Shown here: piece by piece, positions 27,301 through 35,060 of the stretch | Position numbering within the stretch: position 1 is the first letter of the stretch | How the letters are laid out: every line of letters begins with the position of its first letter | NCBI GenBank assembly: GCA_017429945.1 | Contig: JAFRNY010000032.1 | Coordinates: forward strand, 1-64,000 | Direction: 5' to 3' | Source: Bacteroidaceae bacterium | GTDB lineage: Bacteria; Bacteroidota; Bacteroidia; Bacteroidales; Bacteroidaceae | Length of the DNA: 64,000 bases | The notes under the pieces: model-generated | Databases searched by the model: none | The model's input: the letters and a program-made list of their open reading frames with translations, nothing else | Told to the model about the DNA's origin: nothing | Made by a program: the position numbers and the translations under genes

Positions 27301-27861
27301 GCCCGGACGCTTCCTCAGTGTAACCATGAAATTCGTGGTTGCAGCGAAAGCATGGTGGCTGGCATCGTCCGACGAGACAATCATATTGACGCTGGTGACG
27401 TCGTTGACATCGTTGGTGTAAACGAACGACACCGTCTCGCCTACCTGAGCCGTAGCCTCGACATCGTCGATGGAGACTGACATAGCGCAAATCTCAAAGT
27501 TGGGGTGCTTGCCAGGCTTGAAATCGAAACTCACGCCGGCGATATAGTAACCGACGTTACTCACTTTGATAACGTAGGTACGCGACTGGCCCGATGACCC
27601 TACAGAGTTGTAGAACTGGATGTTGGTGCCATCATATAGGTTCATGTTGTTGACCTGATTGGGTTCCTGAATGATGACATCGGTGCCCAGATCTTTGAAC
27701 GTGGATGTCCATTCGCTGCCGTAAGCGGGGCTGCTAGACTTCGTCCAGTCGCCGGTGTTGCCGTTTACTTCGAGAACGTACTCCTCGTCGTCTTGAGCTT
27801 GTGCCGTGGTTATTCCCGCAAAGGTGAATAATGCGGCCAGAATGAGGTAGAATTTCTTCAT
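24364..27861 (-). CDS. Large secreted discoidin-domain protein with sorting-type tail (1165 aa)
   Basis: Signal peptide MKKFYLILAALFTFAGITTAQ. An N-terminal beta-rich domain (about 25-185) is followed by a helical spacer. A trefoil-like region begins GYYRFRPGLIYNTGEKYMYA. A discoidin/F5-8-like domain at about 470-620 runs from TDNSQFSSPFTCSA through LIDGDKTTYWHSTW, HYLQVELP and FDCKGYKYLRFYID. A FIVAR-like spacer has the motif IGTNPGTWNSGS, and WYRFRFGSEATF leads to FRFIAVGDTAYVIQNRATGL. It ends with a KGLYIVNGTKVLVK tail. The discoidin fold usually binds sugars or anionic surfaces. No catalytic domain was recognised; likely a surface adhesin or glycan-binding protein. Confidence 0.72.
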   Translation of the reverse strand: MKKFYLILAALFTFAGITTAQAQDDEEYVLEVNGNTGDWTKSSSPAYGSEWTSTFKDLGTDVIIQEPNQVNNMNLYDGTNIQFYNSVGSSGQSRTYVIKVSNVGYYIAGVSFDFKPGKHPNFEICAMSVSIDDVEATAQVGETVSFVYTNDVNDVTSVNMIVSSDDASHHAFAATTNFMVTLRKRPGLDAAWDRLNSIVDSYTIDAENLVTDGTPGSYGEAEKEAYIEALNYVHELEGVDDLTEEMLDQHGQVVIQAYEALLASKITTYDVADGYYRFRPGLIYNTGEKYMYAYEQGTYHYAMWATPEDGDAADAIAILWKVTKKTKGYDVVPAVYPTMHFNPVSVTYLNSNGSVVPSLTENGAAEMVFSPQATIDGVTYFNMYASADDPAGRTIYHQGGHSSGNGQNGLVITWYPTYTDATGPGASEWYLEPVDDAEAEAIIAAYEPIRQQKELTKAYTELKTTAEKELEESKELVLTELITDNSQFSSPFTCSADEEPAAKQGTDKLIDGDKTTYWHSTWAATVENHTHYLQVELPQEGYAELRMSISRRPVANDHITLWGVVGSNDPDAADEAWVEVASLETPFGNNTETKTADFDCKGYKYLRFYIDGTTTGRGYGHVSEFQLYTMEQAPTSQYAIIGEPAENLDKVLAEQADVNADEVTQEEYDALKAAYDAFKAEYVDPTELREVIAKAEAFVDGIVIGTNPGTWNSGSVADQLQQIVADAKAYDEAKIYKQATSQDFIAKINAQLEGIVEAANAIKTDTWYRFRFGSEATFAANGWDTEAGAAVISSEDESVQDEALWDKYITAARAEENEGVRSVVPIYTDEARLGQGLFVDALEEIQDAELAQFRFIAVGDTAYVIQNRATGLFVKAAGTTGGVTLDLHPTLFNVAPMGFGFNLFSAKDLEGAKQNYLHVARNYNQLVTWDASTVGSRSSLLIEEVGSAAGYTEPGFYMEVLPGALYAMCYPVDITVEEGNGALYSVEKVEGTHVTFAAIDKVEAGRPFVYKNGEVEEFNPENTPDIVKLHHGYDIAAKPEVSSTFAGTYVQKTLGAGYIVTGKALRDIGGVYAGEYALNELFITRSAITNGVNAHGAYIIPEEGATGAVTFDFDGTEDGIVIATDDARRNGKVYSIDGRVIGTAGNLRGVAKGLYIVNGTKVLVK

Positions 27862-27952
27862 GCGGTTTTTGTGATTTAGTTAATAATAGAGTGATTAAGT
27901 CAGATGTGATGTTTGTGCCGTGAGACATCGTGCTCTAACGGTTTTCGCGCCG

Positions 27953-27960
27953 CAAAGATA
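27953..27960 (-). promoter_or_regulatory. Promoter -7 box of the 1165-residue protein gene
   Basis: TATCTTTG followed by CGGCGC on the minus strand, about 90 bp upstream of the start codon. It matches TAnnTTTG. Confidence 0.55.
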
Positions 27961-28045
27961 AACTTTTATTTCGGATGACTGTTAGCGCGAAGGCTCACGT
28001 CTGCAAGCTTTTACGTATTTTTAACTAAAGCGGAGACCGAAGTGT

Positions 28046-28076
28046 AAAAAAAAGGCCACCCGGCGTGGGGTGGCCT
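28046..28076 (-). terminator. Terminator after the 1240-residue secreted protein
   Basis: On the minus strand GGCCACCCC, loop ACGCC, GGGTGGCC, then TTTTTTTT. A textbook intrinsic terminator about 45 bp past the stop at 28121. Confidence 0.88.
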
Positions 28077-28120
28077 CTGTTTATGGGTAGCGCGCGGAGC
28101 GCTTAGAGTCTTTTCGAGGA

Positions 28121-31100
28121 TTACTTCACGGTAACCTTTACACCATTGATGATGTAAACACCCTTCTGACGGAGGCTGTTGAGATTGCCGCGGCCAATGA
28201 GACGACCGTCGAGCGAGTAGATGTTGCCCGTGGTGGTCACGTTCTTGATGGCTGTAGCAATGCCGTCCTCAGCGGTCTCGTCGAAGGTGAACTCGAGCGT
28301 TGCGGTGCGTGAGAAGGGCTCGGCATCTTCGGCTGCGTCGAGGATGTAGGTGCGGTTGACGCCCGTGGAGCCGCCGTTGTTGAACTGCAGGGCTTTCTCC
28401 TCGTGGCCGGAGCCGACGCCAATCCAGCGGCCTTCCATCGTCTTGCTGTCGAAGGCGCCCTTCAGGCACTTGTTGGTCTGAGGCGTGTTGATGAGGTCGA
28501 AGGTGAAGCTGAAGTCGCAGAGGGCGGGATCATAGTCCTCGCCATCCTCGGGCATATCGCCGTCTACTACATAGAGGAACGGGCGACCTGCGGGGATGTT
28601 GGGATCGGTAATCTCGGCCAGGTTGACCTTGACGTTCTCGGGAGTATCGCCTTCAGCGGCGGTGCGCTCGATGCTGTTGACGGTCCATAGCTTGCCCTGG
28701 GTGGGATCCTTAACCGTGATGGGCACAGGCCAGCAGCGGCCGTAGGTGTCGCCAGGAGTCAGGCTCATGGTGTAGTCGCCGAAGCTGTAGTCGCTGGCGA
28801 CGTCCTCGGCCTCCTCTACGAAGAAGCAGCCGCGGCGGCCGTCGCGTGTGCCGGTGCCGGCCCATACGCCGTTGCCGTCCTTCGAGCCCCAAGTGGTGAG
28901 GATGTTGTAGTTGCGGGCCAGGTGCATGGGCGAACCCTCAGCACCCTTCTCGAGGCTCTTCTCGATGAAGGAGTTCTGGCCGTAGCCTGAGATGTACTGA
29001 GTGAACAGCGTGGGCGAGATGCTCAGACGCATATTGCCGTCCTTGCGCATGAACAGGCCGGTGGCCTTGTTCTGGATGACGTAAGCGGTGTCGCCAACGT
29101 TGATGAAGCGCCAGAGCGACAGATCCTTGTCCTCGATATCCTCGTCGTTGTCGGCGAAGACGTAGTTCTCGAGGTAGATCTCTTCCTTAATCTTCTGTAC
29201 GGTGCGGTAGCCGATACGGTCGGTGCCGTCGTCGTTGGTGCCTACGACAACCTCGTCAAATGTTGCAGGAACAAGGTACTTGCCGAAGAGGGCTTCGTTG
29301 ATGACGTTGTCCTCGGTCTCGCCATAGACGTCGGTCTTGAAGTACTCGGTAGTGTTGCCGTCGGTGGGCCAGCCGTACTGCTCGTACTCAGCCTCCGTAC
29401 CGTAGCGGATGCGATACCACTTGCCTTCCTGAACCTTGTTGGCCTCCTCGGGGATGTTGGTGTGGAAGGTGGCCATGTCGGCGATGTACTTCTCGCTCTG
29501 TGCCTCGTCGTAGTTGCCGGCCTCGTCGTAAGCCTTAGCCTCGGCGATGGTGGCATCCAGCTTGCCGGCCGAGCTGTTGGCGGGCCAGAAGCCAGGATTG
29601 GTGCCTACTACTACTTCCTTCGTGGCGCCCTCGTGGCTGGCAATAGCTTCGCGCAGACGTGCGGGATCTACGAACTTAGCCATGAAGGCATCGTAAGCGG
29701 CCTTGAGTTCGCTGTAGTCGTCGGCCGTGAGGTCCTCGTTCTCAACTTCGTCCAGACGGGCGATTACTTCTTCGAGCTTCGTGGCCAAAGCGCCCATAGC
29801 AATGTACTGCGAACTGGTGTTCTCAACATCGTAGCAGAGCTGAATCTCTGCAAGGTGGAAGAAGGCGCTGCCGGCGTTGTTGCCTGCGTTGTAGAAGCGG
29901 ATGAACTTGTAGCCCTTAGTGTCGAACTTGTCGGAGGTGAAGCTCTCTGTCTGGTTGCCGCTGTTCCAAGGAGTCTCCCAAGTGAAGAGTTCCTCGCAGT
30001 CGCCCTGCAGCACAGAGGGATCGCCGTCGTTAGTGCCGTAGATGGCCCAATTGGTAATCTGGTTGTTGTTGGTGTTACGGCGCTGGAACTTGATGTAAAC
30101 CTCCTGCGTCAGAGGCTCGGTGAGCTCAACCTGGAAGTAGTGAGGATCGTCGGGGGTAGCGTTGCCGGAGGTGTTGTTCCATACGCTGTGCCAGTAGGTG
30201 CTGCCGTTGCCGTCGATGAGACAGCCAGAGTTGATGTTTGCACCGTCGCTGCCACCTAGGTCGTTCTGGCTGAAGGGGCTGCTGAACTGGCTGCCTTCGG
30301 TGATGACGCCGATGACCTTGGTGTCTATGGCAACGTTGAGGCTGTCCTTACCTTCCTTGATCATCTGACGGATGTTGCGAACCATGCTGTCGCGGTCCTT
30401 CAGAGGTGCCCAGTCTGCAATAATCTGCTGAGCCTCGGCATCGTCAACCGGTTCGAAGATCCACTCCGAAGCGCCCGGTTTGATTTCCTGGGGGTTGAAG
30501 GTGCTGCTCCAGCCTACGATGAAGCCGTTGACGCCTGCACCCTCTTTGTGATTATTTTGGTGAACATAAAAATAATCGTTAGCGGCCTGCTTGGCAGAGC
30601 GGATGTTCACCCATGTGGTGCCGTCGTAGTCGTCGGTGTAGACGGGGTCAAGGGCCATGAGGGTGGTGTCGGCCGTGTTGGTCATCTTGGCCATAACGCT
30701 TTTTTCGATATGGGTGAAGTGGGCATCCTTGTAAGCGCTCTCGAAAGCGTAGGTGCCGTCGCCCTTATTCTCGATGCGCCAGAGTGCGCGGGCTTTGCCC
30801 TCGATGATGTCGTTTTCATCCTCCTGGAACTGGTTGAAGTCGAACCATGCGGCCCAGAGCTTGCAATCCTGGCCGTCGATTACCTGTTCGTGACCCATGA
30901 GGTACTTGTCGATGACGAAGGAGTTGCCGTCTTCGTCTGTATTGGTGTACTGCATGGCACCCTTGATGAAGTAGTAGCCTGAAGGCAGGTTGTAGTCGAG
31001 GTTGCGGGTTTCCTTCAGGGCTGCCAGCTTAGCCTCGGCTTCGTCAACGAGCTGCTGAGCCAGAGCCAGAGGATCTTCTGCGGCCATAATGGGATCTTCC

Positions 31101-31843
31101 TCGGTCAGTGCCTCAAGGGCTTCTACGAAAGCGTCTAATGCAGCTTGGTCATACATGCCGGGACCTGTGCCGGTGGGATACTTGGATTCCTCGGGGCTCA
31201 AACGGTCGTAGGCGTTGTTCATCAATTCAATAGCCTGGTCGAAGATGGGCTTGACCAGAGCGGGGTAGAGCTGGAAGCGGGCCATGTGGAAATAGGTACG
31301 ATCGTAGTAAGCAGGATCGGGACCGCCCTGGTGCTCTGAGTAGAAACGCAGATACTGATAGCCTTTGGGGTTGAAGGCATCAGAGACGAGCGTCTCAGTG
31401 TTGCTTGTATACGGAGTGTAGATGTAAGCCAGTTCCTCGCAGTCATCCTTGGCAGCTTCAGGGTCGTTGGTGCCACGAACACTCCATTCTACGGTGTGGT
31501 CGTAGCTTGCCGGGCGACGTGTGAACTCAAAGAGGATGAGTTCGGGCAGAGATTCGGGATCCAGGATTTCTACCTGAAGGTAGTGGGAACCCAGTTCCGG
31601 GCTTACGCCATGCCATGATGAGTGCCAGAAGTCGTTGCTGGCGCCCTTTGTGCCTTCTGGAGCTGTCTCGCCGAGCAGGGCATAGTAGTTACCCTCGACC
31701 GAATCGTCCATCGGGCTGTAGAACTGCGAGACATCCAAAATAAGTGGATTATCATAATCGGGCGCATACGCCGACTGGGCTGACATGTTTGTCAGACCAA
31801 ACAGTCCTAACAACATTGCAAAAAGAAGGTAAATTCTCTTCAT
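28121..31843 (-). CDS. Large secreted protein with two discoidin-like domains (1240 aa)
   Basis: Signal peptide MKRIYLLFAMLLGLFGLTNM. The first discoidin-like domain (about 35-200) has FWHSSWHGVSPELGSHYLQV and NPKGYQYLRFYSEHQGG. A helical spacer (200-285) and a trefoil-like region (GYYFIKGAMQYTNTDEDG) follow. The second discoidin-like domain (about 510-690) has LIDGNGSTYWHSVWNN, HYFQVELTEPL and FDTKGYKFIRFYNAG. A FIVAR-like spacer with VGTNPGFWPANSS, then WYRIRYGTEAEYEQYGW and FINVGDTAYVIQNKATGLFM, match the 1165-residue paralogue. The tail is QKGVYIINGVKVTVK. It is likely a surface glycan-binding protein working with the M60 peptidase. Confidence 0.72.
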   Translation of the reverse strand: MKRIYLLFAMLLGLFGLTNMSAQSAYAPDYDNPLILDVSQFYSPMDDSVEGNYYALLGETAPEGTKGASNDFWHSSWHGVSPELGSHYLQVEILDPESLPELILFEFTRRPASYDHTVEWSVRGTNDPEAAKDDCEELAYIYTPYTSNTETLVSDAFNPKGYQYLRFYSEHQGGPDPAYYDRTYFHMARFQLYPALVKPIFDQAIELMNNAYDRLSPEESKYPTGTGPGMYDQAALDAFVEALEALTEEDPIMAAEDPLALAQQLVDEAEAKLAALKETRNLDYNLPSGYYFIKGAMQYTNTDEDGNSFVIDKYLMGHEQVIDGQDCKLWAAWFDFNQFQEDENDIIEGKARALWRIENKGDGTYAFESAYKDAHFTHIEKSVMAKMTNTADTTLMALDPVYTDDYDGTTWVNIRSAKQAANDYFYVHQNNHKEGAGVNGFIVGWSSTFNPQEIKPGASEWIFEPVDDAEAQQIIADWAPLKDRDSMVRNIRQMIKEGKDSLNVAIDTKVIGVITEGSQFSSPFSQNDLGGSDGANINSGCLIDGNGSTYWHSVWNNTSGNATPDDPHYFQVELTEPLTQEVYIKFQRRNTNNNQITNWAIYGTNDGDPSVLQGDCEELFTWETPWNSGNQTESFTSDKFDTKGYKFIRFYNAGNNAGSAFFHLAEIQLCYDVENTSSQYIAMGALATKLEEVIARLDEVENEDLTADDYSELKAAYDAFMAKFVDPARLREAIASHEGATKEVVVGTNPGFWPANSSAGKLDATIAEAKAYDEAGNYDEAQSEKYIADMATFHTNIPEEANKVQEGKWYRIRYGTEAEYEQYGWPTDGNTTEYFKTDVYGETEDNVINEALFGKYLVPATFDEVVVGTNDDGTDRIGYRTVQKIKEEIYLENYVFADNDEDIEDKDLSLWRFINVGDTAYVIQNKATGLFMRKDGNMRLSISPTLFTQYISGYGQNSFIEKSLEKGAEGSPMHLARNYNILTTWGSKDGNGVWAGTGTRDGRRGCFFVEEAEDVASDYSFGDYTMSLTPGDTYGRCWPVPITVKDPTQGKLWTVNSIERTAAEGDTPENVKVNLAEITDPNIPAGRPFLYVVDGDMPEDGEDYDPALCDFSFTFDLINTPQTNKCLKGAFDSKTMEGRWIGVGSGHEEKALQFNNGGSTGVNRTYILDAAEDAEPFSRTATLEFTFDETAEDGIATAIKNVTTTGNIYSLDGRLIGRGNLNSLRQKGVYIINGVKVTVK

Positions 31844-31965
31844 AGTTGTAGTGTTTAAAGTTAGTTAATAAAGTTTGTTGTAAAATTAGTTAATAAAATC
31901 CGTCAGATTGTTTAAATGGTTTGTTGAAACGGTAGGTTTACGCTGTTTTTATGCATTTGCAAACG

Positions 31966-31973
31966 CAAACATA
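31966..31973 (-). promoter_or_regulatory. Promoter -7 box of the 1240-residue protein gene
   Basis: TATGTTTG on the minus strand, about 120 bp upstream of the start. It matches TAnnTTTG. Each of the discoidin genes and the M60 gene has its own promoter, so they need not be one operon. Confidence 0.45.
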
Positions 31974-32003
31974 CAAAAAAACCGCACAGGCGATGCCGTG
32001 CGG
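31974..32003 (-). terminator. Terminator after the DUF4954 gene
   Basis: On the minus strand CCGCACGGCATCGCCTGTGC GG then TTTTTTTG: a short stable hairpin with a T-run 50 bp past the stop at 32055. Confidence 0.85.
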
Positions 32004-32054
32004 CTATTAAAAATTGTTAAAGCGTGTGGTTTTTGTTGAAAAAGGGTGTAATAT

Positions 32055-34052
32055 TTACCCTTTATCGGGCGCCTCCAATCCTTCAAGCAGGCTCATAATC
32101 TTGTCGCCGAGGGCGCTCTTGCGTTCGATGTGCTCGAGAGTGGCAGTGACGAAGGGATTGTTGTCGAAATCGCCCCGCACCTGCTCGAAGTCGCGTTCGG
32201 CGATGTGAGGGCTGGTGGCGTCGAAGCCGAAGCCGGTGTGTGCCGAGAGCGAGAACTCCTTGCGGGCATCAGCGTAGAGCATGCGGTCGAGCTCCACTAC
32301 GCTCGAGCGCCATTGGCCGACGATATGGCGGAGGTCGGCCAGCGTGATGCTGCCGTCGGTCAGGCCGTAGTAGTCGAGCATGGTCTGGTAGGCCCAGGTC
32401 CATTCGTACTTATAATAATTAATGTGTAGGTCGCTCAGCCGGGCGTTGAGGCCCTCGGTGCTGTCGACGCGCCCAGCTTCGACGTCGTCGAGCAGGCTGC
32501 CGACGAGTTCCCTTGGTGCTATGAGACCGGCGAGGTCCACCCATGTGCCGCGCCCTTCGGTGCGGCGGGGGCGTAGCTCGCGCAGCAGGCTCTCGGCCGA
32601 TGAGCAATCAGTGCGCTCGAGGTGTGAGATGAGCGAGTTGCCTAGGAATTTCTCTATGGCCAGACGGTAGAGCTGCTTGCCGCGGCGCAGCGAACTGTTG
32701 GTGATCTTGGCGCTTTGGTAGGCATAGACGTCGGAGGTGGGGCCGCTGAGGCGCTCCAGCTCTTCGAGCAGGTGGAGTCCGCGCACCATCTTGTCGATGG
32801 TGTAGGGCGAGAGCAGGTTGAAGTTGACTTGGTCGAGGCGTCCGTCGGCATGACGTCCGTCGCGCTTCGGCCATTTCTGGGCGTCGCGTATGGTGCCCAC
32901 GGAGCGCAGGTTGACGGCCGGCGCCAGGTAGGTCTCGCCATTCTTCTCTATGAGATACGAGAATGGCATGTCGGACGTATCGGGGTGGGTGGTGTGGCGG
33001 CCCATGACGAGCGAGAAGGCTCCAATGCGTGCCGGCCAGAGGATGTAGCTGTCGGAGCTCGTTTTAGCTCCGCGTTCCAGGGCTCCTTGGTGAATGGGCC
33101 CGAGCTTGTACATGTGGTTGCTCTGGTTGCTGCCCGAGCCGGCGTTCATGAATGAGAAGAGACCGGCGATGAGGAGCGTCGATTTGTGGTGCGTCACGGT
33201 GAAGGGGCCGGCAAAGACTGCGCAGGCCTCGCCGTTCTCCTCCTGGCAGTTGCAGAAGAAGAGCGAGTCGGAGGCCGAATAGCCGTGGCCCAGCGTGCAG
33301 GCCTGACCAACGTAGACGCGTGTGAGTGTGGTGCAGTCCTCTATGGCGGAGCCGTCTTGGATGATGAAGTCGTCGGCGATGACGCCGTAGCCCACGTGAA
33401 TTGGCGCTTCTGCGCGGCTGTTGAGCGTGCCGTTCTTGAGGCGTCCGGCACCTTCGATCTTCGCGTGCGCGCCCACGTACGTATTTTTTATGTAGCCGGT
33501 GTCGACAATAGTGGAGTGCGCGCCAATGGTGCCGCGCTCGGCGGTGCGCTCAGCAGTGCGGCGGGCGGCGAAGGCCTTGATGCGGGCTATTAGCTCCGGG
33601 CGGTGGCGGTAGAAGGTCTCGATGTAGGCTTCGTGTGCCGTCAGGCCGTCGTGGATGGTGACTTCGCGGCCGCCCGTCTCATTGAGCACGGCCACCTCCA
33701 CACCGTTGCCGAAGGCTGTAGGCCCGTCGCAGAGGATGATGTCGACGTTCTCGATGAAGCAGTCGTCGGCAATGTCGTAGTTGGCGATGTAGTTCTTGAT
33801 GTTCTCTATGCAGCAGTCGTTGCCGATCGTCACGTTGTGGAGCGTGGCGTGGAAGATGCCAGTGTGCTTGTGCATACCGCCCGGCATGTCGAAGCTCTTG
33901 CTGAAACGGCCTATGCTTATGTCGCCCGAGAAGCGTGCGTGGCGTATGTATTTGAGGCTGGCTGCATCGTCGATGCTGACGCGCTGCCATTCGTCGCTGG
34001 TGCACCCTTGTGCTTCCAGCTGTTGTATCTCTTGCGGTGTGAGTTTTCGCAT
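32055..34052 (-). CDS. DUF4954 family protein (left-handed beta-helix type)
   Basis: From MRKLTPQEIQQLEAQGCTSD the protein has 665 residues. The first 400 show hexapeptide-like beta-helix repeats (VTIGNDCCIENIKNYIANYDIADDCFIENVDII, THVGYGVIADDFIIQDGSAIEDCTTL). A helical C-terminal part follows (YTIDKMVRGLHLLEELERL). The layout and the FSGDISIGRFSKSFDMPGG start match the Bacteroidetes DUF4954 family, predicted sugar-nucleotide or acyltransferase-like proteins of unknown activity. The longer ORF starting at 34166 was rejected because its first 38 residues would overlap the divergent promoter region. Confidence 0.8.
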   Translation of the reverse strand: MRKLTPQEIQQLEAQGCTSDEWQRVSIDDAASLKYIRHARFSGDISIGRFSKSFDMPGGMHKHTGIFHATLHNVTIGNDCCIENIKNYIANYDIADDCFIENVDIILCDGPTAFGNGVEVAVLNETGGREVTIHDGLTAHEAYIETFYRHRPELIARIKAFAARRTAERTAERGTIGAHSTIVDTGYIKNTYVGAHAKIEGAGRLKNGTLNSRAEAPIHVGYGVIADDFIIQDGSAIEDCTTLTRVYVGQACTLGHGYSASDSLFFCNCQEENGEACAVFAGPFTVTHHKSTLLIAGLFSFMNAGSGSNQSNHMYKLGPIHQGALERGAKTSSDSYILWPARIGAFSLVMGRHTTHPDTSDMPFSYLIEKNGETYLAPAVNLRSVGTIRDAQKWPKRDGRHADGRLDQVNFNLLSPYTIDKMVRGLHLLEELERLSGPTSDVYAYQSAKITNSSLRRGKQLYRLAIEKFLGNSLISHLERTDCSSAESLLRELRPRRTEGRGTWVDLAGLIAPRELVGSLLDDVEAGRVDSTEGLNARLSDLHINYYKYEWTWAYQTMLDYYGLTDGSITLADLRHIVGQWRSSVVELDRMLYADARKEFSLSAHTGFGFDATSPHIAERDFEQVRGDFDNNPFVTATLEHIERKSALGDKIMSLLEGLEAPDKG

Positions 34053-34135
34053 TGAATAGTGTGTTTGTTTGTGTAATATGTTGCAAAGAAAAAGATTTTC
34101 TGCCAAAAAGTTGAGGCTATTGTCGAAATAAATGC

Positions 34136-34143
34136 TAACTTTG
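34136..34143 (+). promoter_or_regulatory. Promoter -7 box of the methyltransferase-like gene
   Basis: TAACTTTG followed by CCAGC, 22 bp before the ATG at 34165. It matches TAnnTTTG and gives a very short leader. Confidence 0.55.
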
Positions 34144-34164
34144 CCAGCAAAACTGACATAAGTC

Positions 34165-34725
34165 ATGAATCTGAGACGTCATCCGCTGGTGTGGCTGCGC
34201 CGTTTTCGCCATCGCAAAGGCTACGGCGTGCACTCGCCTTTTGCATACAGCTTCATCCGTGGGGTGCTGCTCGAGCCGTGGCCCTACTATGCCTATGCCG
34301 AGCTGGACAGACTGCATCCGTGGTGGCAGCGCCATGTGCTGACCTACCCCGTCCGCTGCCGTCGCATGCTCTTCCGCCTGGCCAATGCCGTACACCCGGA
34401 AGCAATGGCCATCGTAGGCGAGCGCCCTGTGGAGCAGGCTTACATGAGCGCGGCCGTGCCCTCGGCAGTGTGGGCTGAGGAGGCAGCGGCTGACCTCGTC
34501 CTCATAGCCTCGGAGCGAATGGCCGAAGCACTGCAGCTGGCAGAGCTGTTGCCCCGCGGCGCCACCATCGCCTGCGAGGGCATCAACGAGAGCGCCGAAG
34601 CCCGCAGCATCTGGCAAAAGCTAAGGAACCACGCGCGCACCACCATCACCTTCGACCTCTACACCTACGGCATAGTGCTCCTCGACCGCCCCCTGACGCC
34701 GGCTGACTACGAGGTTTGCTTCTGA
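34165..34725 (+). CDS. Degenerate class I SAM-methyltransferase-like protein
   Basis: A 186-residue protein whose N-terminus, FRHRKGYGVHSPFAYSFIRG, is the start of a Bacteroidetes family annotated as class I SAM-dependent methyltransferases. The AdoMet-binding GxGxG loop expected mid-protein is not visible: after VHPEAMAIVGERPVEQAY the sequence goes to AADLVLIASERMAEALQLAELLPRGA. At 186 residues it is shorter than the 230-260 I would expect. It may be a catalytically dead or shrunken copy. It is divergent from DUF4954, with its own promoter. Confidence 0.6.
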   Translation: MNLRRHPLVWLRRFRHRKGYGVHSPFAYSFIRGVLLEPWPYYAYAELDRLHPWWQRHVLTYPVRCRRMLFRLANAVHPEAMAIVGERPVEQAYMSAAVPSAVWAEEAAADLVLIASERMAEALQLAELLPRGATIACEGINESAEARSIWQKLRNHARTTITFDLYTYGIVLLDRPLTPADYEVCF

Positions 34726-34730
34726 ATAAA

Positions 34731-34769
34731 AGACCCCCTCCCCGCTCCCCCTCAAGGGGGAGAGTTAAT
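34731..34769. repeat. CCCCCTC/GAGGGGG palindromic repeat, intergenic copy
   Basis: GACCCCCTCCCCGCTCCCCC followed by TCAAGGGGGAGAG lies just after the methyltransferase-like stop. It belongs to the family that is repeated in frame inside the adenosyltransferase gene (35211-35391). It may double as a hairpin terminator. Confidence 0.7.
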
Positions 34770-34795
34770 ACCATCAAGAAGGGCAGGCTTAACAT

Positions 34796-34865
34796 TGAAC
34801 ATTGATCATTGAACATTGATCATTGAACATTGAACTTTGAACATTGAACTTTGAACATTGAACTA
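34796..34865. repeat. CATTGAAC tandem repeat
   Basis: Around nine direct units of ACATTGAAC/TCATTGAAC/ACTTTGAAC (about 9 bp each) occur between the methyltransferase-like and adenosyltransferase genes. The rest of the 34726-35060 gap holds a CGAAGAACC-rich dispersed repeat (34880-34990). No gene is seen. Confidence 0.75.
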
Positions 34866-35009
34866 CAGCCGTAGGCCGTGCTCTTTCCGCTCAGTTTCGC
34901 GAAGAACCTTTCCGCTCGACGCTTGCGTCGCTTCTTGAAGTATCAAGCGTCGTCCTGCGGGATGCCGAGCGCGATCTGCGAAGAACCCTAAACGCTCAAC
35001 TATTCTCCA

Positions 35010-35058
35010 TTTTTCACTTTTCATTTTTCACTTTTCATTTTTCACTTTTCATTTTCCA
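35010..35058 (+). repeat. TTTTTCACTTTTCA tandem repeat before the adenosyltransferase
   Basis: CCATTTTTCACTTTTCATTT continues in the same pattern for 49 bp and ends 2 bp before the ATG at 35061. It belongs to the same family as 12695, 15821 and 43196 but in the opposite orientation, so here the leader is T-rich rather than A-rich. Confidence 0.8.
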
Positions 35059-35060
35059 TC

